Shown here piece by piece: positions 20,380 to 29,314 of a stretch of 64,000 nucleotides of DNA. A program made the translations under genes and the position numbers. The stretch is from contig CAJANL010000192.1 of assembly GCA_903941105.1 (NCBI GenBank), positions 1 through 64,000 of the forward strand, in the 5' to 3' direction. The notes under the pieces are model-generated. The model had not been told where the DNA came from and did not search any database. It saw only the letters and a list, made by a program, of their open reading frames with translations. Origin of the DNA: an uncultured Rhodospirillaceae bacterium. Lineage in GTDB: Bacteria; Pseudomonadota; Alphaproteobacteria; Rhodospirillales; Magnetospirillaceae. The first letter of the stretch is position 1, and every line of letters starts with the position of its first letter.

Positions 20380-21213
20380 ATGAAGCTCGACCTCGACAAG
20401 CGCTTGCTGACTTCCCTGATGATCATGGGCTCGGTGGTGGAGGCGCGCGACGCCTATACCGGCGGCCATCTGTGGCGGGTGGCGCAGTTCTCGCGCCTGT
20501 TGGCCCGTGGCGCCGGCATGGATGAACATCAGGTGTTCCTGATGGCGCTGGGCGGTTACCTGCATGATCTCGGCAAGGTGGGGGTGCCGGATTCGGTGCT
20601 CAACAAGGCAGGCGCGCTGACCGACGAGGAATACGCCGTCATCCGCACCCATCCCGCCACGGGCCGCGCCATGCTGCAGGAGCACCCGCTGGCGCCACTG
20701 GCGCTCGACGCCATCACCTACCACCACGAGCGGCCCGACGGACGCGGCTATCCCGATGGGCTCGACGGCGACGCCATTCCGCTGGTGGCCAATGTGGTGG
20801 CCATCGCCGACACCTTTGACGCCATGACCAGCACGCGGCCCTATCGCCGCGGCATGCCGGTGGAGCGCGCCGTCGAGCTGTTGGCCAGCGAGGGCGGCCG
20901 CCAGCTCGATGCCCATCTGTTGGGGCATTTCCTCATCCTGGCGCGGGCAGGGGAGCTCGACCACGTGGTCGGCCACAGCCTGACCGGCCACCGACTGGCG
21001 GACTGCCCGTATTGCGGCCCGATCATCCCCACCCATGAGGTGGCGAATGGTGACTTGCACGCCTGCCGCGCTTGCAGCGGTGTGTTCCGGCTACACCGCA
21101 AGGGCGAGGATTGGGTGGTGGAGGAAACCGGCGACCACGCCGCCCTCGCCGACCTCAGGCCGGAACCGGACCGGGCGCCCATCGGGGAACTGATACGGGA
21201 ACTGGCGGGGTAG
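20380..21213 (+). CDS. HD-GYP phosphodiesterase with C-terminal zinc ribbon
   Basis: 277 residues. Residues about 15-175 are an HD-GYP domain with the metal-binding HDLGK (His62-Asp63...Lys66) and the signature HHERPDGRGYP (115-125), so hydrolysis of cyclic di-GMP is expected. There is no receiver or PAS domain before it; the protein starts directly at the catalytic helices. After the domain, Cys209-Pro-Tyr-Cys212 and Cys229-Arg-Ala-Cys232 make a zinc-ribbon-like module, followed by a short acidic tail. The added module is unusual for this family and might sense metal or redox or bind a partner. It is convergent with the LysE gene (10-base spacer). Confidence 0.88.
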   Translation: MKLDLDKRLLTSLMIMGSVVEARDAYTGGHLWRVAQFSRLLARGAGMDEHQVFLMALGGYLHDLGKVGVPDSVLNKAGALTDEEYAVIRTHPATGRAMLQEHPLAPLALDAITYHHERPDGRGYPDGLDGDAIPLVANVVAIADTFDAMTSTRPYRRGMPVERAVELLASEGGRQLDAHLLGHFLILARAGELDHVVGHSLTGHRLADCPYCGPIIPTHEVANGDLHACRACSGVFRLHRKGEDWVVEETGDHAALADLRPEPDRAPIGELIRELAG

Positions 21214-21223
21214 GGGGCGGAGC

Positions 21224-21811
21224 TCAGTACACGGCGGTGATGGCCGAGCCCGCGAAGATCATTGCGAAGGCCGCGAGTCCCAGGGCGGCGGCGCGCCAGA
21301 CGCGCCGAGGCGTCGCCAGGGGGCCGGCGGAGCGGGTGATCATCGCGCCCATGCCGATCCATCCGATCGCGGCAAAGCCAACAAGGCCGCAAAACCCGAG
21401 GAGCCATGGCACCCTTTGAATGATGGGGCCTTGGGGGAAGATGCCGAATGCGAAAACCAGCGCTTTGGGGTTGACCAGCGTCGTCGTGAAAACCCGACCA
21501 AAGGAAATGGGCGTATTCACCGCCGTGAACCCCGATCCGGACTCGCGCCAGAGTCCCAGGGCGCAAAGGGCGAGCCACAGGCTGGCCGCCAGCTTCAAGG
21601 CGAGCATCGCTCCGGGCTGCTGGGCGATGACGGGTCCGGACAGGGTATTGAGGACGGTGATGGAAACGAGATAGCCGCCGAGTTCGGCGGGCATCAGTCG
21701 TAGCGAGCCACGAACACCGACGGAAGCCCCCGAGGCGGCCAGCAGGGTGTTGGTGGGACCCGGCGCGGCGAGAACGGCCAGGGTGGCCAGCGCGAAAAAG
21801 ATCGGCTCCAT
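21224..21811 (-). CDS. LysE/RhtB-family amino acid exporter
   Basis: 195 residues with six hydrophobic helices and the family motif near the N-terminus (APGPTNTLLAASGASVGVRGSLRL), plus TTTLVNPKALVFAFGIFPQ in the middle. LysE-family proteins export amino acids such as lysine, threonine or homoserine; the substrate here is not evident. It is convergent with the HD-GYP gene and lies downstream of the argE-associated small gene on the same strand. Confidence 0.85.
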   Translation of the reverse strand: MEPIFFALATLAVLAAPGPTNTLLAASGASVGVRGSLRLMPAELGGYLVSITVLNTLSGPVIAQQPGAMLALKLAASLWLALCALGLWRESGSGFTAVNTPISFGRVFTTTLVNPKALVFAFGIFPQGPIIQRVPWLLGFCGLVGFAAIGWIGMGAMITRSAGPLATPRRVWRAAALGLAAFAMIFAGSAITAVY

Positions 21812-21853
21812 GGGGCGGCGTGTCTTCGGGCTGCTGGCTACGGAAGGATCGAA

Positions 21854-22111
21854 CTATATGAGAAACACGCCTTCAGCAAGGGGCAAGCCGCCGCCCGTCC
21901 GGGCTCCAGCGTTCCATCCCCCCCGTGCGGACGTATTCTTCCAAAGCAGGAACCACTCGCCGTCGGAGGCACCGTCGAAGGGCGGATGAGGGGCGAAGGG
22001 CGGATGGTGCACCGGTTTGGCGAACAGCGGCGTGTTGCAGCGCGGGCACAAGGCCAGCGAACCATCGGCATAGAGAAAACGTTCCGCCGCGGTTCCGGCA
22101 TCCATTCTCAT
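21854..22111 (-). CDS. Small protein of unknown function, coupled to argE
   Basis: About 85 residues. The first half carries one CxxC (SLALCPRCNTPLFAKP) like half of a zinc ribbon; the second half is low-complexity (HHPPFAPHPPFDGASDGEWF, then SARGGWNAGARTGGG) and may be an extension. ATG 22111 lies four bases after the argE stop (22115-22117) and a GTG at 22114 would touch it, so translation is probably coupled. An imperfect direct repeat (GAAGGGCGGATG twice around 21977-22006) lies inside the coding stretch. Evidence is moderate. Confidence 0.45.
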   Translation of the reverse strand: MRMDAGTAAERFLYADGSLALCPRCNTPLFAKPVHHPPFAPHPPFDGASDGEWFLLWKNTSARGGWNAGARTGGGLPLAEGVFLI

Positions 22112-22114
22112 CAC

Positions 22115-23290
22115 CTATCTCTCCGTCATCCAGTCCATCACCCGCCGCAGGAAGGCCTCGCATTGGATCAGTTGTTCGATCTCGATATATTCGTCGGGCT
22201 TGTGGGCCTGGAGGATGTTGCCGGGGCCGCACACCACCGCCGGAATCTCCGCTCGCTGGAACAGGCCGGCCTCGGTGGTGAACGACACTTTGGCGCAGTC
22301 ATTGCTGCCCGACAGGACCGAGGCCAGCCGCACCGCGTCATCGTCGGGAGTGAGACCCAAGCCCGGCGTGGTGTTCCACTCCTCGAACATCACGCCGGAA
22401 GCCTCTGACACTGCAAGCATTTCCGGTATCATATCCTGCGCCCAGCCACGAACCTCGGCCATCAACGTCTCGACGTCGTGGTCGGGCAGGTTACGAAATT
22501 CGAACTCGAAGGTGCAGTCCTTGGGAACGATGTTGAGCGCGGTGCCGCCGGTCATCATCCCGGTGTGGACGGTGGTGTAGGGCGGGTCGTAGCCGGGGTC
22601 GAAAGGGCCATGCTCGCGCAGGCGCCGTTGCATGGCGCGAAGCCGCGTCACCATCTCGGCGGCGATCTCGACGGCATTGACGCCGCGATGGTTGAGGGCG
22701 GAATGGCACTCGTGGCCATGCACCGCACAGCGAACACTTTTTTTACCCTTGTGGCCGATGATCGTTTTCATTTGCGTGGGTTCACCGACGATGCACAGGC
22801 GGGGGCGAACCGGGAGATGGACGAGATCGGCGATCAGGCGGCGCACGCCGACACAGCCGATTTCCTCATCATAGGAGAAGGCAAAGTGCACCGGAACGGC
22901 CAACCGGCGGGCGGCGAACTCGGGCGCCAGCGCCAGGCAGGCGGCGATGAAGCCTTTCATGTCGGCCGAGCCGCGGCCGTAGAGCCGGCCGTCGCGCTCG
23001 TTCAGGCGGAAGGGATCACTGCTCCAGTCCTGGCCGGTGACGGGAACGACATCGGTATGGCCGGACAGTACTATTCCGGGGCGGTCGTCGGGGCCGATCG
23101 TGGCGAAAAGGTTGGCCTTGCGTCGATCGTCGTCGTAGGTCAACCGTATTTGAGCACCCAGGGCGGCGAGATCGTCCGCCACGGCTTCGATGATTTGTAG
23201 ATTTGATTTGCTGCTGGTAGAATCCATTCCAACCAGTTTTTCCAGAATGGCTTGGCTGGCTGGACGGTTATTGACGGGCTGCGTCGGCAA
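22115..23290 (-). CDS. argE: Acetylornithine deacetylase
   Basis: 391-residue M20-family metallo-hydrolase that removes the acetyl group from N-acetylornithine in arginine synthesis. The di-zinc site motifs are visible: SGHTDVVPV (metal His/Asp region), GRGSADMKG (bridging Asp), DEEIGCVG (catalytic Glu-Glu), GEPTQM and the C-terminal AHKPDEY. The length agrees with ArgE (about 385). Related DapE enzymes are the main alternative, but the CVGVRRL and IVGEPTQMK context favours ArgE. It is divergent from the type I secretion operon across a 220-base spacer in which no firm promoter was seen. Confidence 0.92.
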   Translation of the reverse strand: MPTQPVNNRPASQAILEKLVGMDSTSSKSNLQIIEAVADDLAALGAQIRLTYDDDRRKANLFATIGPDDRPGIVLSGHTDVVPVTGQDWSSDPFRLNERDGRLYGRGSADMKGFIAACLALAPEFAARRLAVPVHFAFSYDEEIGCVGVRRLIADLVHLPVRPRLCIVGEPTQMKTIIGHKGKKSVRCAVHGHECHSALNHRGVNAVEIAAEMVTRLRAMQRRLREHGPFDPGYDPPYTTVHTGMMTGGTALNIVPKDCTFEFEFRNLPDHDVETLMAEVRGWAQDMIPEMLAVSEASGVMFEEWNTTPGLGLTPDDDAVRLASVLSGSNDCAKVSFTTEAGLFQRAEIPAVVCGPGNILQAHKPDEYIEIEQLIQCEAFLRRVMDWMTER

Positions 23291-23510
23291 GGTGTGGCTC
23301 GCAGGTTGATGTTACCGGGACGGCGGCCGGGTTCTCACTGATGATAGGACGGCCGGCACAGGGGTGCCAGCCCGTGTCGGAATATTATGAAATTGACCAC
23401 TACTTCGTTGGCGCAAATGCGTTATACCAGTAACGGGAATCGCGTCGGGATGCGCGTCGGGCGGGACAAATGGCAGTGAGCATCTGGCTTGACCCTTGCG
23501 GGGCCGGACG

Positions 23511-25259
23511 ATGAGTGACGACAAAGCTTCGGCCGCGAGCAATGCCGCCGGGGACGCGCCGTTCAGCATCAGCGGCATGTCGACGCTGAAGGAGAACCTG
23601 TTCGACCTGGCGTTGTCGTCGGTGTTCCTGAACGTGCTCGGCCTGGCGTTGCCCATGTCGCTGCTGCAGGTCTATGACCGCATCCTGCCCAACAAGTCCA
23701 CCGGCACCATGGTCCTGCTGATGGGCGGCGTGCTGGGCGCCATCTTCTTCGAATCCACCATCAATTTCTGCCGCTCCTACATCACCGGTTGGATCGGCGC
23801 CCGCTTCGAGCACAAGGCCGGCTGCACCGCCCTCGACAAACTGATGATGACGAGCATCGACTCGTTCGAGAAAGAGGGCTCGGGCGCCCATCTCGAACGC
23901 ATGGGTTCGCTGGGCACGGTGCGCGACTTCTATGCCGGCCAGGCCATGCTGACGCTGATGGACCTGCCCTTTGCCGTGCTCTACCTCACCCTGGTGGCGC
24001 TGATGGGTGGCATGCTGGTGGTGGTGCCGATCATCCTGCTGGTGCTGTTCGGGGTCTCGGCCATGATGGTGGGGACCCGTCTGCGCGAGTCGCTGCAAAA
24101 GCGCATGGTCGCCGACGATCGCCGTTTCAACTTCCTCATCGAGGTGCTGGGCGGCATCCACAGCGTCAAGTCCTTCGCCATGGAAGCGCAGATGGTGCGG
24201 CGCTACGAGCGCCTGCAGGAAGGCTGCGCCGAGGGCAATTACGAGGTGACGCTGAAAAGCTCGACGGCGCTGGGAGTGTCGTCGTTCTTCTCGCAGGCCA
24301 CCATGATCGCGGTGGCGGCGTTCGGCAGCATGATCGTCATCAACGGCGACATGACCACCGGCGGCCTGGCGGCCTGCTCCATGCTGGCTGGCCGCGCCAT
24401 GAGCCCGCTTCAGAAGGCACTGTCGGTGTGGACGCGCTTCCAGACCTTCCTGCTGGCCCGCGAGCGGCTGACCAAGCTGTTCGACATGAAGGCCGAGGCG
24501 CCGAAATCCCTGCCGCGATTGACCACGGTGAAGGGCCGCCTGGAACTGCGCGATGTCAGCTTCCGCTATGGCGAGAAGCTGCCGTTCATCGTCAAGGAGA
24601 ACTCCATCGACATTCGCGACGGCGAATGCATCGCCATTGCCGGCGGCAACGGCAGCGGCAAGACTACCCTGCTCACCGTGATGCAGGGGGCGTTGCGGCC
24701 CACCCAGGGCTCAGTGCTGGTGGACGGCGTCGACCTTACCGGCTACGAGCCGCAGAGCGTGCGCGACCGCATTGCCTATCTGCCGCAGTCGGGCGTGCTG
24801 TTCCAGGGCACCATCCTGCAGAACATCACCATGTTCCGCCCCGAGTTCGACGACGCCGCGGTCGAGACCGCGGCACTGTTGGGGCTGGATGAGGTGGTGG
24901 CCACCATGGCCATGGGCTTCGACACCTCGGTGGGCGACGGCGCCTATGACTCGCTGCCACGCGGCATCAAGCAGCGCATCGCCATCGCCCGTTCACTGGT
25001 CCACAATCCCCGCATCGTACTGTTCGACGAGGCCAACACGGCGGTGGATTCCGCCGGCGACAACTTTCTCCGGGTGTGGCTGGAGCGGGCCAAGGGCAAG
25101 CGCACCCTGGTGCTGGTGACGCCGCGTCCGTCGCTGTCCAAGATGGCCGATCGGATATTCGATCTCACCGACGGCCATCTGGTGCCCAGGGCGCCGCGCG
25201 AGGAACGTCCCCCGGTAGCGCCGCCCGCCGCCATGCTGCCACAAGGGGGGGCGGCATGA
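23511..25259 (+). CDS. Type I secretion ABC transporter subunit 1, degenerate ATPase motifs
   Basis: 582-residue half-exporter: six membrane helices (about 25-320), then the ATPase. Walker A GGNGSGKT (378-385) and Walker B RIVLFDE (501-507) are intact, but the signature normally LSGGQ reads LPRGI (482-486) and the switch histidine after Walker B is Pro538 (VLVTPRPSL). It has no C39 peptidase region. The partner gene overlaps by four bases (ATGA). Together with HlyD this should form the inner-membrane part of a one-step secretion system; the outer membrane TolC component and the exported protein are not in the window. ATG 23511 is chosen over a TTG five codons earlier. Confidence 0.88.
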   Translation: MSDDKASAASNAAGDAPFSISGMSTLKENLFDLALSSVFLNVLGLALPMSLLQVYDRILPNKSTGTMVLLMGGVLGAIFFESTINFCRSYITGWIGARFEHKAGCTALDKLMMTSIDSFEKEGSGAHLERMGSLGTVRDFYAGQAMLTLMDLPFAVLYLTLVALMGGMLVVVPIILLVLFGVSAMMVGTRLRESLQKRMVADDRRFNFLIEVLGGIHSVKSFAMEAQMVRRYERLQEGCAEGNYEVTLKSSTALGVSSFFSQATMIAVAAFGSMIVINGDMTTGGLAACSMLAGRAMSPLQKALSVWTRFQTFLLARERLTKLFDMKAEAPKSLPRLTTVKGRLELRDVSFRYGEKLPFIVKENSIDIRDGECIAIAGGNGSGKTTLLTVMQGALRPTQGSVLVDGVDLTGYEPQSVRDRIAYLPQSGVLFQGTILQNITMFRPEFDDAAVETAALLGLDEVVATMAMGFDTSVGDGAYDSLPRGIKQRIAIARSLVHNPRIVLFDEANTAVDSAGDNFLRVWLERAKGKRTLVLVTPRPSLSKMADRIFDLTDGHLVPRAPREERPPVAPPAAMLPQGGAA

Positions 25260-27430
25260 ACCAGCTGGTGCCCTCCGCCGCCGTTCCGGCCGCCAAGGCC
25301 TCTGCCCATGCCATCGAGATGTATGAGCAGCAGATGGCGCAGGCGGCACTGGGCGGCTTCACCGCCGGTTCCGACCTTGCCGCCTGCCTGCTGCCGTTGC
25401 TGAAGGCGCTGGGGTGGAAGGGTGATCCCCGCCACGTCGCCGAGTCGCTGCCGCATTTCGCCAACGATCTCGACCTCACCGGCCTACGCAATGTCATGGC
25501 CAATCTGAACTACTCCAGCCGGCCGGAACGGGTGACGCTGGATAGTCTCGACCCCCGGTTGCTGCCGTGCCTGTTCCTGCCCGACAACAGTCAGGCCCTG
25601 GTGGTGCAGAAGCTGGAGGACGGCCACGCCACCGTGTTCGACAGCGGCGAAGGACGCAGCAATTCCGTGGCGGTGGCGGGGATGAAGGGCACCGCCTATT
25701 TCTTCTCGAAACTGTCGCCCGACGCCAACCCCAATCGCCAAGGCTGGTTCCGCAGTGTCATCGAGCGTTTCCGGCCGCTGTTCTGGCAGGCCTTCCTGGT
25801 GACGCTGCTGCTCAACTTGTTCTCGTTGTCGACGCCGCTGTTCGTCATGGCGGTCTATGACAAGGTGATCGCCACCGGATCACTGCCCATGCTGGTGGCG
25901 CTGTCCATCGGCGTCGCCATGGCCCTGGTGGCCGACACCGTGCTGCGCGAGGTGCGCGCCCGCATCCTCGCCTTCGTCGGCGCTCGGCTCGATAACATCA
26001 TGGGTAACAACATCTTCCAACACATCCTGTCGCTGCCCCCGGGCTTCACCGAGCGCGCCACCATCGGCGCCCAAGTGGCCCGCATCAAGGATTTCGAGAG
26101 CGTGCGGGAGTTCTTCACCGGGCCGCTGGCAACGGTGTTCATGGAGCTGCCCTTCGCCATCTTCTACTTCGCCATCATCGGCATGCTGGGCGGCATCCTG
26201 GCGCTGGTGCCGGTGATCGCCACTCTGCTGTTCATCGTTCTGGGCTTCCTGGTGCTGCCGGTGGTGCGCAAGAACGTCGGCGTCGCGTCCCGTGCCGGTG
26301 CCCGCCGCCAGGAATTCCTGGTGGAGACGTTGGGAAAGATGCGTGCCGTCAAGTTGGGCGCGGGCGAGCACACCTGGGTCAACCGCTATCGCGAGATGTC
26401 GGCCCGCGCCGCCTATGGCGGCTTCAAGAACGGCGTCTTCGCCAGCCTGATCACGCTGGGCGCCAATATGCTGATCATGATCTCCGGCCTGGCCACCATC
26501 ATGATCGGCGTTCTGGGCGTCATTGACGGCACCATGACCATCGGCGGCCTGATTGCCGCCATGATGCTGGTGTGGCGGGTGCTGTCGCCGTTGCAGACCG
26601 GCTTCACCCTGATCCAGCGCATCGAGCAGGTGCGCGGCTCGATCCGCCAGATCGACGGCCTGATGCAACTGAAGCCCGAGCGCGACCCCAAGGCGATGGT
26701 GCAGCCCCTGAAGAACGTCAAGGGCCGCGTCGTCTTCTCGCGGGTGTCGCTGCGCTATACCAACGATGCCGACCCCGCCTTGGTCGGTGTCTCGTTCGAG
26801 GTCGAGCCGGGCGAGGTGGTGGCGGTGACCGGGCGCAACGGTTCGGGCAAGTCCACCATCCTCAAGGTGCTGCTGGGTCTCTATGCGCCGCAGGCCGGCA
26901 GCGTCCGCATCGACGCCGCCGACATCCGCCAGATCGACCCGGTCGAGATGCGTCACGCCATGGCCTATGTGCCGCAGGTGTGCAACCTGTTCTTCGGCTC
27001 CATCGCCCAGAACCTGCGGCTGGCCAACCCCACCGCCACCAATGCCGACATCCGCTGGGCCTGCGAGCTTGCCGACGTCTGGGACCAGATCATGGCCTTG
27101 CCGCGCGGCATCGAAACCCGCGTCGGCGACGGCAGCACCGACCATCTGCCCACCAGCTTCGTGCAGCAGTTGTCGCTGGCCCGTGCCTACCTCAAGCGTG
27201 CCCCATTGATGCTGTTCGATGAGCCGGTCAACGGCCTCGACTTCGAGGGTGACCGCACCTTCATGCAGGCGGTGGAGACCTTCCGCGGCCAGTCGACCAT
27301 CTTCATGGTCACCCACCGCCCCAGCCACCTGCGCATCGCCGACCGCATCCTCGTCTTCGACGGCGGTTACCTTCGCCTCGCCGGACCGGCCGACGAGGTG
27401 AGGGCCCGCATACCCCCGGATCTCATATGA
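25256..27430 (+). CDS. Type I secretion ABC transporter subunit 2 with N-terminal C39-like domain
   Basis: 724 residues. Residues about 20-155 resemble the C39-like (inactive) domain of LapB/HlyB-type exporters: the fold pattern (LLPLLKALGWKGDPRHVAESLP; LLPCLFLPDNSQALVVQKLEDGHATVFD) is present but no catalytic cysteine stands in the usual place. The membrane domain spans about 170-460. The ATPase has Walker A GRNGSGKST (526-534), Walker B LMLFDEP (651-657) and a normal switch His687, but its signature reads LPTSF (631-635). It overlaps both neighbours by four bases. Probably it forms a heterodimer with the preceding subunit; the C39-like domain would bind the substrate before export. Confidence 0.88.
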   Translation: MNQLVPSAAVPAAKASAHAIEMYEQQMAQAALGGFTAGSDLAACLLPLLKALGWKGDPRHVAESLPHFANDLDLTGLRNVMANLNYSSRPERVTLDSLDPRLLPCLFLPDNSQALVVQKLEDGHATVFDSGEGRSNSVAVAGMKGTAYFFSKLSPDANPNRQGWFRSVIERFRPLFWQAFLVTLLLNLFSLSTPLFVMAVYDKVIATGSLPMLVALSIGVAMALVADTVLREVRARILAFVGARLDNIMGNNIFQHILSLPPGFTERATIGAQVARIKDFESVREFFTGPLATVFMELPFAIFYFAIIGMLGGILALVPVIATLLFIVLGFLVLPVVRKNVGVASRAGARRQEFLVETLGKMRAVKLGAGEHTWVNRYREMSARAAYGGFKNGVFASLITLGANMLIMISGLATIMIGVLGVIDGTMTIGGLIAAMMLVWRVLSPLQTGFTLIQRIEQVRGSIRQIDGLMQLKPERDPKAMVQPLKNVKGRVVFSRVSLRYTNDADPALVGVSFEVEPGEVVAVTGRNGSGKSTILKVLLGLYAPQAGSVRIDAADIRQIDPVEMRHAMAYVPQVCNLFFGSIAQNLRLANPTATNADIRWACELADVWDQIMALPRGIETRVGDGSTDHLPTSFVQQLSLARAYLKRAPLMLFDEPVNGLDFEGDRTFMQAVETFRGQSTIFMVTHRPSHLRIADRILVFDGGYLRLAGPADEVRARIPPDLI

Positions 27431-28818
27431 GCAGCCAGAGCCTCGTTCCCACGCCCGATCCGAGCAATCTGCCCGTCGCCGCCCAGCCGGCCCGGCCGCC
27501 GGTCAAGATGTCCAGCCGCCAGACCCGCCACCTTGCCCAGGCGGTGGTGCTTGAGGAAAGCGGTACGGCGCCGCTGGTGCGCTTCACCATGTTCGTCACC
27601 AGCATGGCGACCATGGCCTTTGTGGTATGGTCCTCGCTCACCAACGTTCCCGAAGTGGCGACTTCGGAGGGCACGGTGGTTCCCACCGGAGCCGTGCAGC
27701 AGGTGCAGCACCTGGAGGGCGGCATCGTCCAGGAGATCCTTTATCGGGAAGGCGACACCGTCGAAAGTGGCGCCATCATCGTCAAGTTGAACCCGGCCCA
27801 GGCGCTGGCCGATCTTGAACAGTCCCGCGCCCGCGAGGCTACCCTGTTGATCAAGTCCGAGCGCCTGCGCGCCTTTTCCGAGGAGCGCCAGCCCGACTTC
27901 AGCTTCATCGGCCACGGCTACGAACGGCTGCTCGCCGACAACCTGTCCATCTTCACCTCGCAGATCCAATCGCGGGAGAGCGCGCGGGCGGTCATCCTAT
28001 CCCAGATCGAACAGAAGCGCGCCGACCTCGCCTTGCTGGAGGGGCAGCAGAAGGGCCTCGCCGAGCAGGCCGACGCCCTGGGCGAGGAAATGAAGATGCG
28101 CGAGGAACTGATTGCCCGCGGTCTGATTTCCCGCGTCGTCTATCTCGACAACAAGCGCGAGCTGGCCCGGGTCAAGGGCGAGGTGGCGCGCATGGTCGGC
28201 CAGATCGTCACCGCCCGCGAGGCGTTGTCCGAGATGAGCAGCCGCCTACAGGACAGCAAGTCCACCCTGCAACGCCAGACCATGGATGAACTGGGCGTCA
28301 CCATCGGTGAACTGGCCCAGGTGCAGGAAAGCCTGGGACGGCTGGAGGATCGGGTCCGGCGCCTCGACGTCATCTCGCCGGTGCGCGGCGTCATCAAGGG
28401 ACTCTCGGTAAAGAATCCCGGCGCGGTGGTCCAGCCGGGCGGCATGGTCTGCGAGATGGTGCCGGTCAACACCGCCATGAAGATCGACGCCAAGGTGCAG
28501 ACCCGCGATGTCGGCCACCTCAAGGTCGGCCAGCCGGTGAAGGTCAAGGTCACCACCTACGACTTCGCCCGCTATGGCGCCGCCAACGGCGTTCTCAGCC
28601 AGATTTCAGCCACCACCTTCCTTGACGAGAAGGGGCAGCCCTACTTCAAGGCCATCATCGACCTGGAGAACAACTACGTCGGCGACATTCCGGGCAAGTT
28701 CACCATCCATCCCGGCATGACGGTGAGCGCCGAGATCATCACCGGCGACAAGACGCTGCTCCAGTACATGCTGAAGCCCATCTTCACCTCGCTGCAGCAG
28801 TCGTTCCACGAGAGATAG
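27427..28818 (+). CDS. HlyD-family membrane fusion protein of the type I secretion system
   Basis: 463 residues: cytosolic proline-rich N-terminus, a single membrane helix (about 53-70), a biotinyl-lipoyl-like hairpin (HLEGGIVQEILYREGDTVESGAIIVKL), a long coiled coil (about 130-310, E/Q/R-rich) and the HlyD C-terminal beta domain (DVISPVRGVIKGL, GDIPGKFTIHPGMTVSAEIITG). It should bridge the ABC pair to an outer membrane TolC-type channel. Its start overlaps the upstream ABC stop (ATGA), so the three genes form one coupled operon. The 3' end overlaps the convergent methyltransferase gene by 35 bases. Confidence 0.93.
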   Translation: MSSQSLVPTPDPSNLPVAAQPARPPVKMSSRQTRHLAQAVVLEESGTAPLVRFTMFVTSMATMAFVVWSSLTNVPEVATSEGTVVPTGAVQQVQHLEGGIVQEILYREGDTVESGAIIVKLNPAQALADLEQSRAREATLLIKSERLRAFSEERQPDFSFIGHGYERLLADNLSIFTSQIQSRESARAVILSQIEQKRADLALLEGQQKGLAEQADALGEEMKMREELIARGLISRVVYLDNKRELARVKGEVARMVGQIVTAREALSEMSSRLQDSKSTLQRQTMDELGVTIGELAQVQESLGRLEDRVRRLDVISPVRGVIKGLSVKNPGAVVQPGGMVCEMVPVNTAMKIDAKVQTRDVGHLKVGQPVKVKVTTYDFARYGAANGVLSQISATTFLDEKGQPYFKAIIDLENNYVGDIPGKFTIHPGMTVSAEIITGDKTLLQYMLKPIFTSLQQSFHER

Positions 28819-29314
28819 GGGGAAGGCGGGCACGCCCCGCCAGCGTTTCGTCCTCCACCCTGATCCGATGGGCGAGCAAGGCGCCATTGGCCGCCGAGAA
28901 GGCGACGGCGATGTCCCAGGCCCCGAACACCAGCGGCACCACCGCGATCTCACCCGCCGCCACCAGATAGTTGGGGTGGCGGAGGAAGCGGTAGGGGCCG
29001 CGGCGGACCAGCGGCAGTGCTGCCCGGGTAATGATGCGGGTGGTCCAGAACCGTCCCAGGCTGGCCATCACCCACACCCTCGCCGCCAGCAGCAGGCCGA
29101 ACAGTACCAGCGGTGCCGTCTCGACGGGCGCCTCGGTCGGGATGGCCAGCGCCATGCTGGTGATCCAGGCGACATGCAGCAGCACGAACAGCGGGTAGTG
29201 CGCCGCTCCCACCTCGACCGCTCCTGCCGCCAGCAGCCGGGCGGTGTTGCGTCGCGCCAGCCACAACTCGCCAAGACGTTCGACGATCACCAGGGCGAGG
29301 ACAAGCAGACTCAC
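28784..29314 (-). CDS. Isoprenylcysteine carboxyl methyltransferase-family protein
   Basis: 176-residue membrane methyltransferase with four to five hydrophobic helices and the family motif RRGPYRFLRHPNYLVAAGEI near the C-terminus, which binds S-adenosylmethionine. It begins at GTG 29314, overlapping the stop of the type III polyketide synthase (GTGA), so the two are translationally coupled. Such pairs in other bacteria O-methylate the phenolic or pyrone product of the synthase (compare srsB next to srsA in Streptomyces). A role in methylating this cluster's product is inferred from context, not from the sequence itself. The C-terminus overlaps the HlyD gene by 35 bases on the opposite strand. 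Confidence 0.82.
   Translation of the reverse strand: MSLLVLALVIVERLGELWLARRNTARLLAAGAVEVGAAHYPLFVLLHVAWITSMALAIPTEAPVETAPLVLFGLLLAARVWVMASLGRFWTTRIITRAALPLVRRGPYRFLRHPNYLVAAGEIAVVPLVFGAWDIAVAFSAANGALLAHRIRVEDETLAGRARLPPISRGTTAAAR

Noticed and set aside
19210-21060. 616-codon minus-strand frame across the EamA and HD-GYP genes
   Set aside because: Gln/His/Gly-rich low-complexity product; the plus-strand genes have full conserved motifs.
23511-28818. Idea that a bacteriocin or RTX substrate gene accompanies the type I secretion operon
   Set aside because: No glycine-rich nonapeptide repeats, double-glycine leader peptide or other candidate is seen within the flanking genes.
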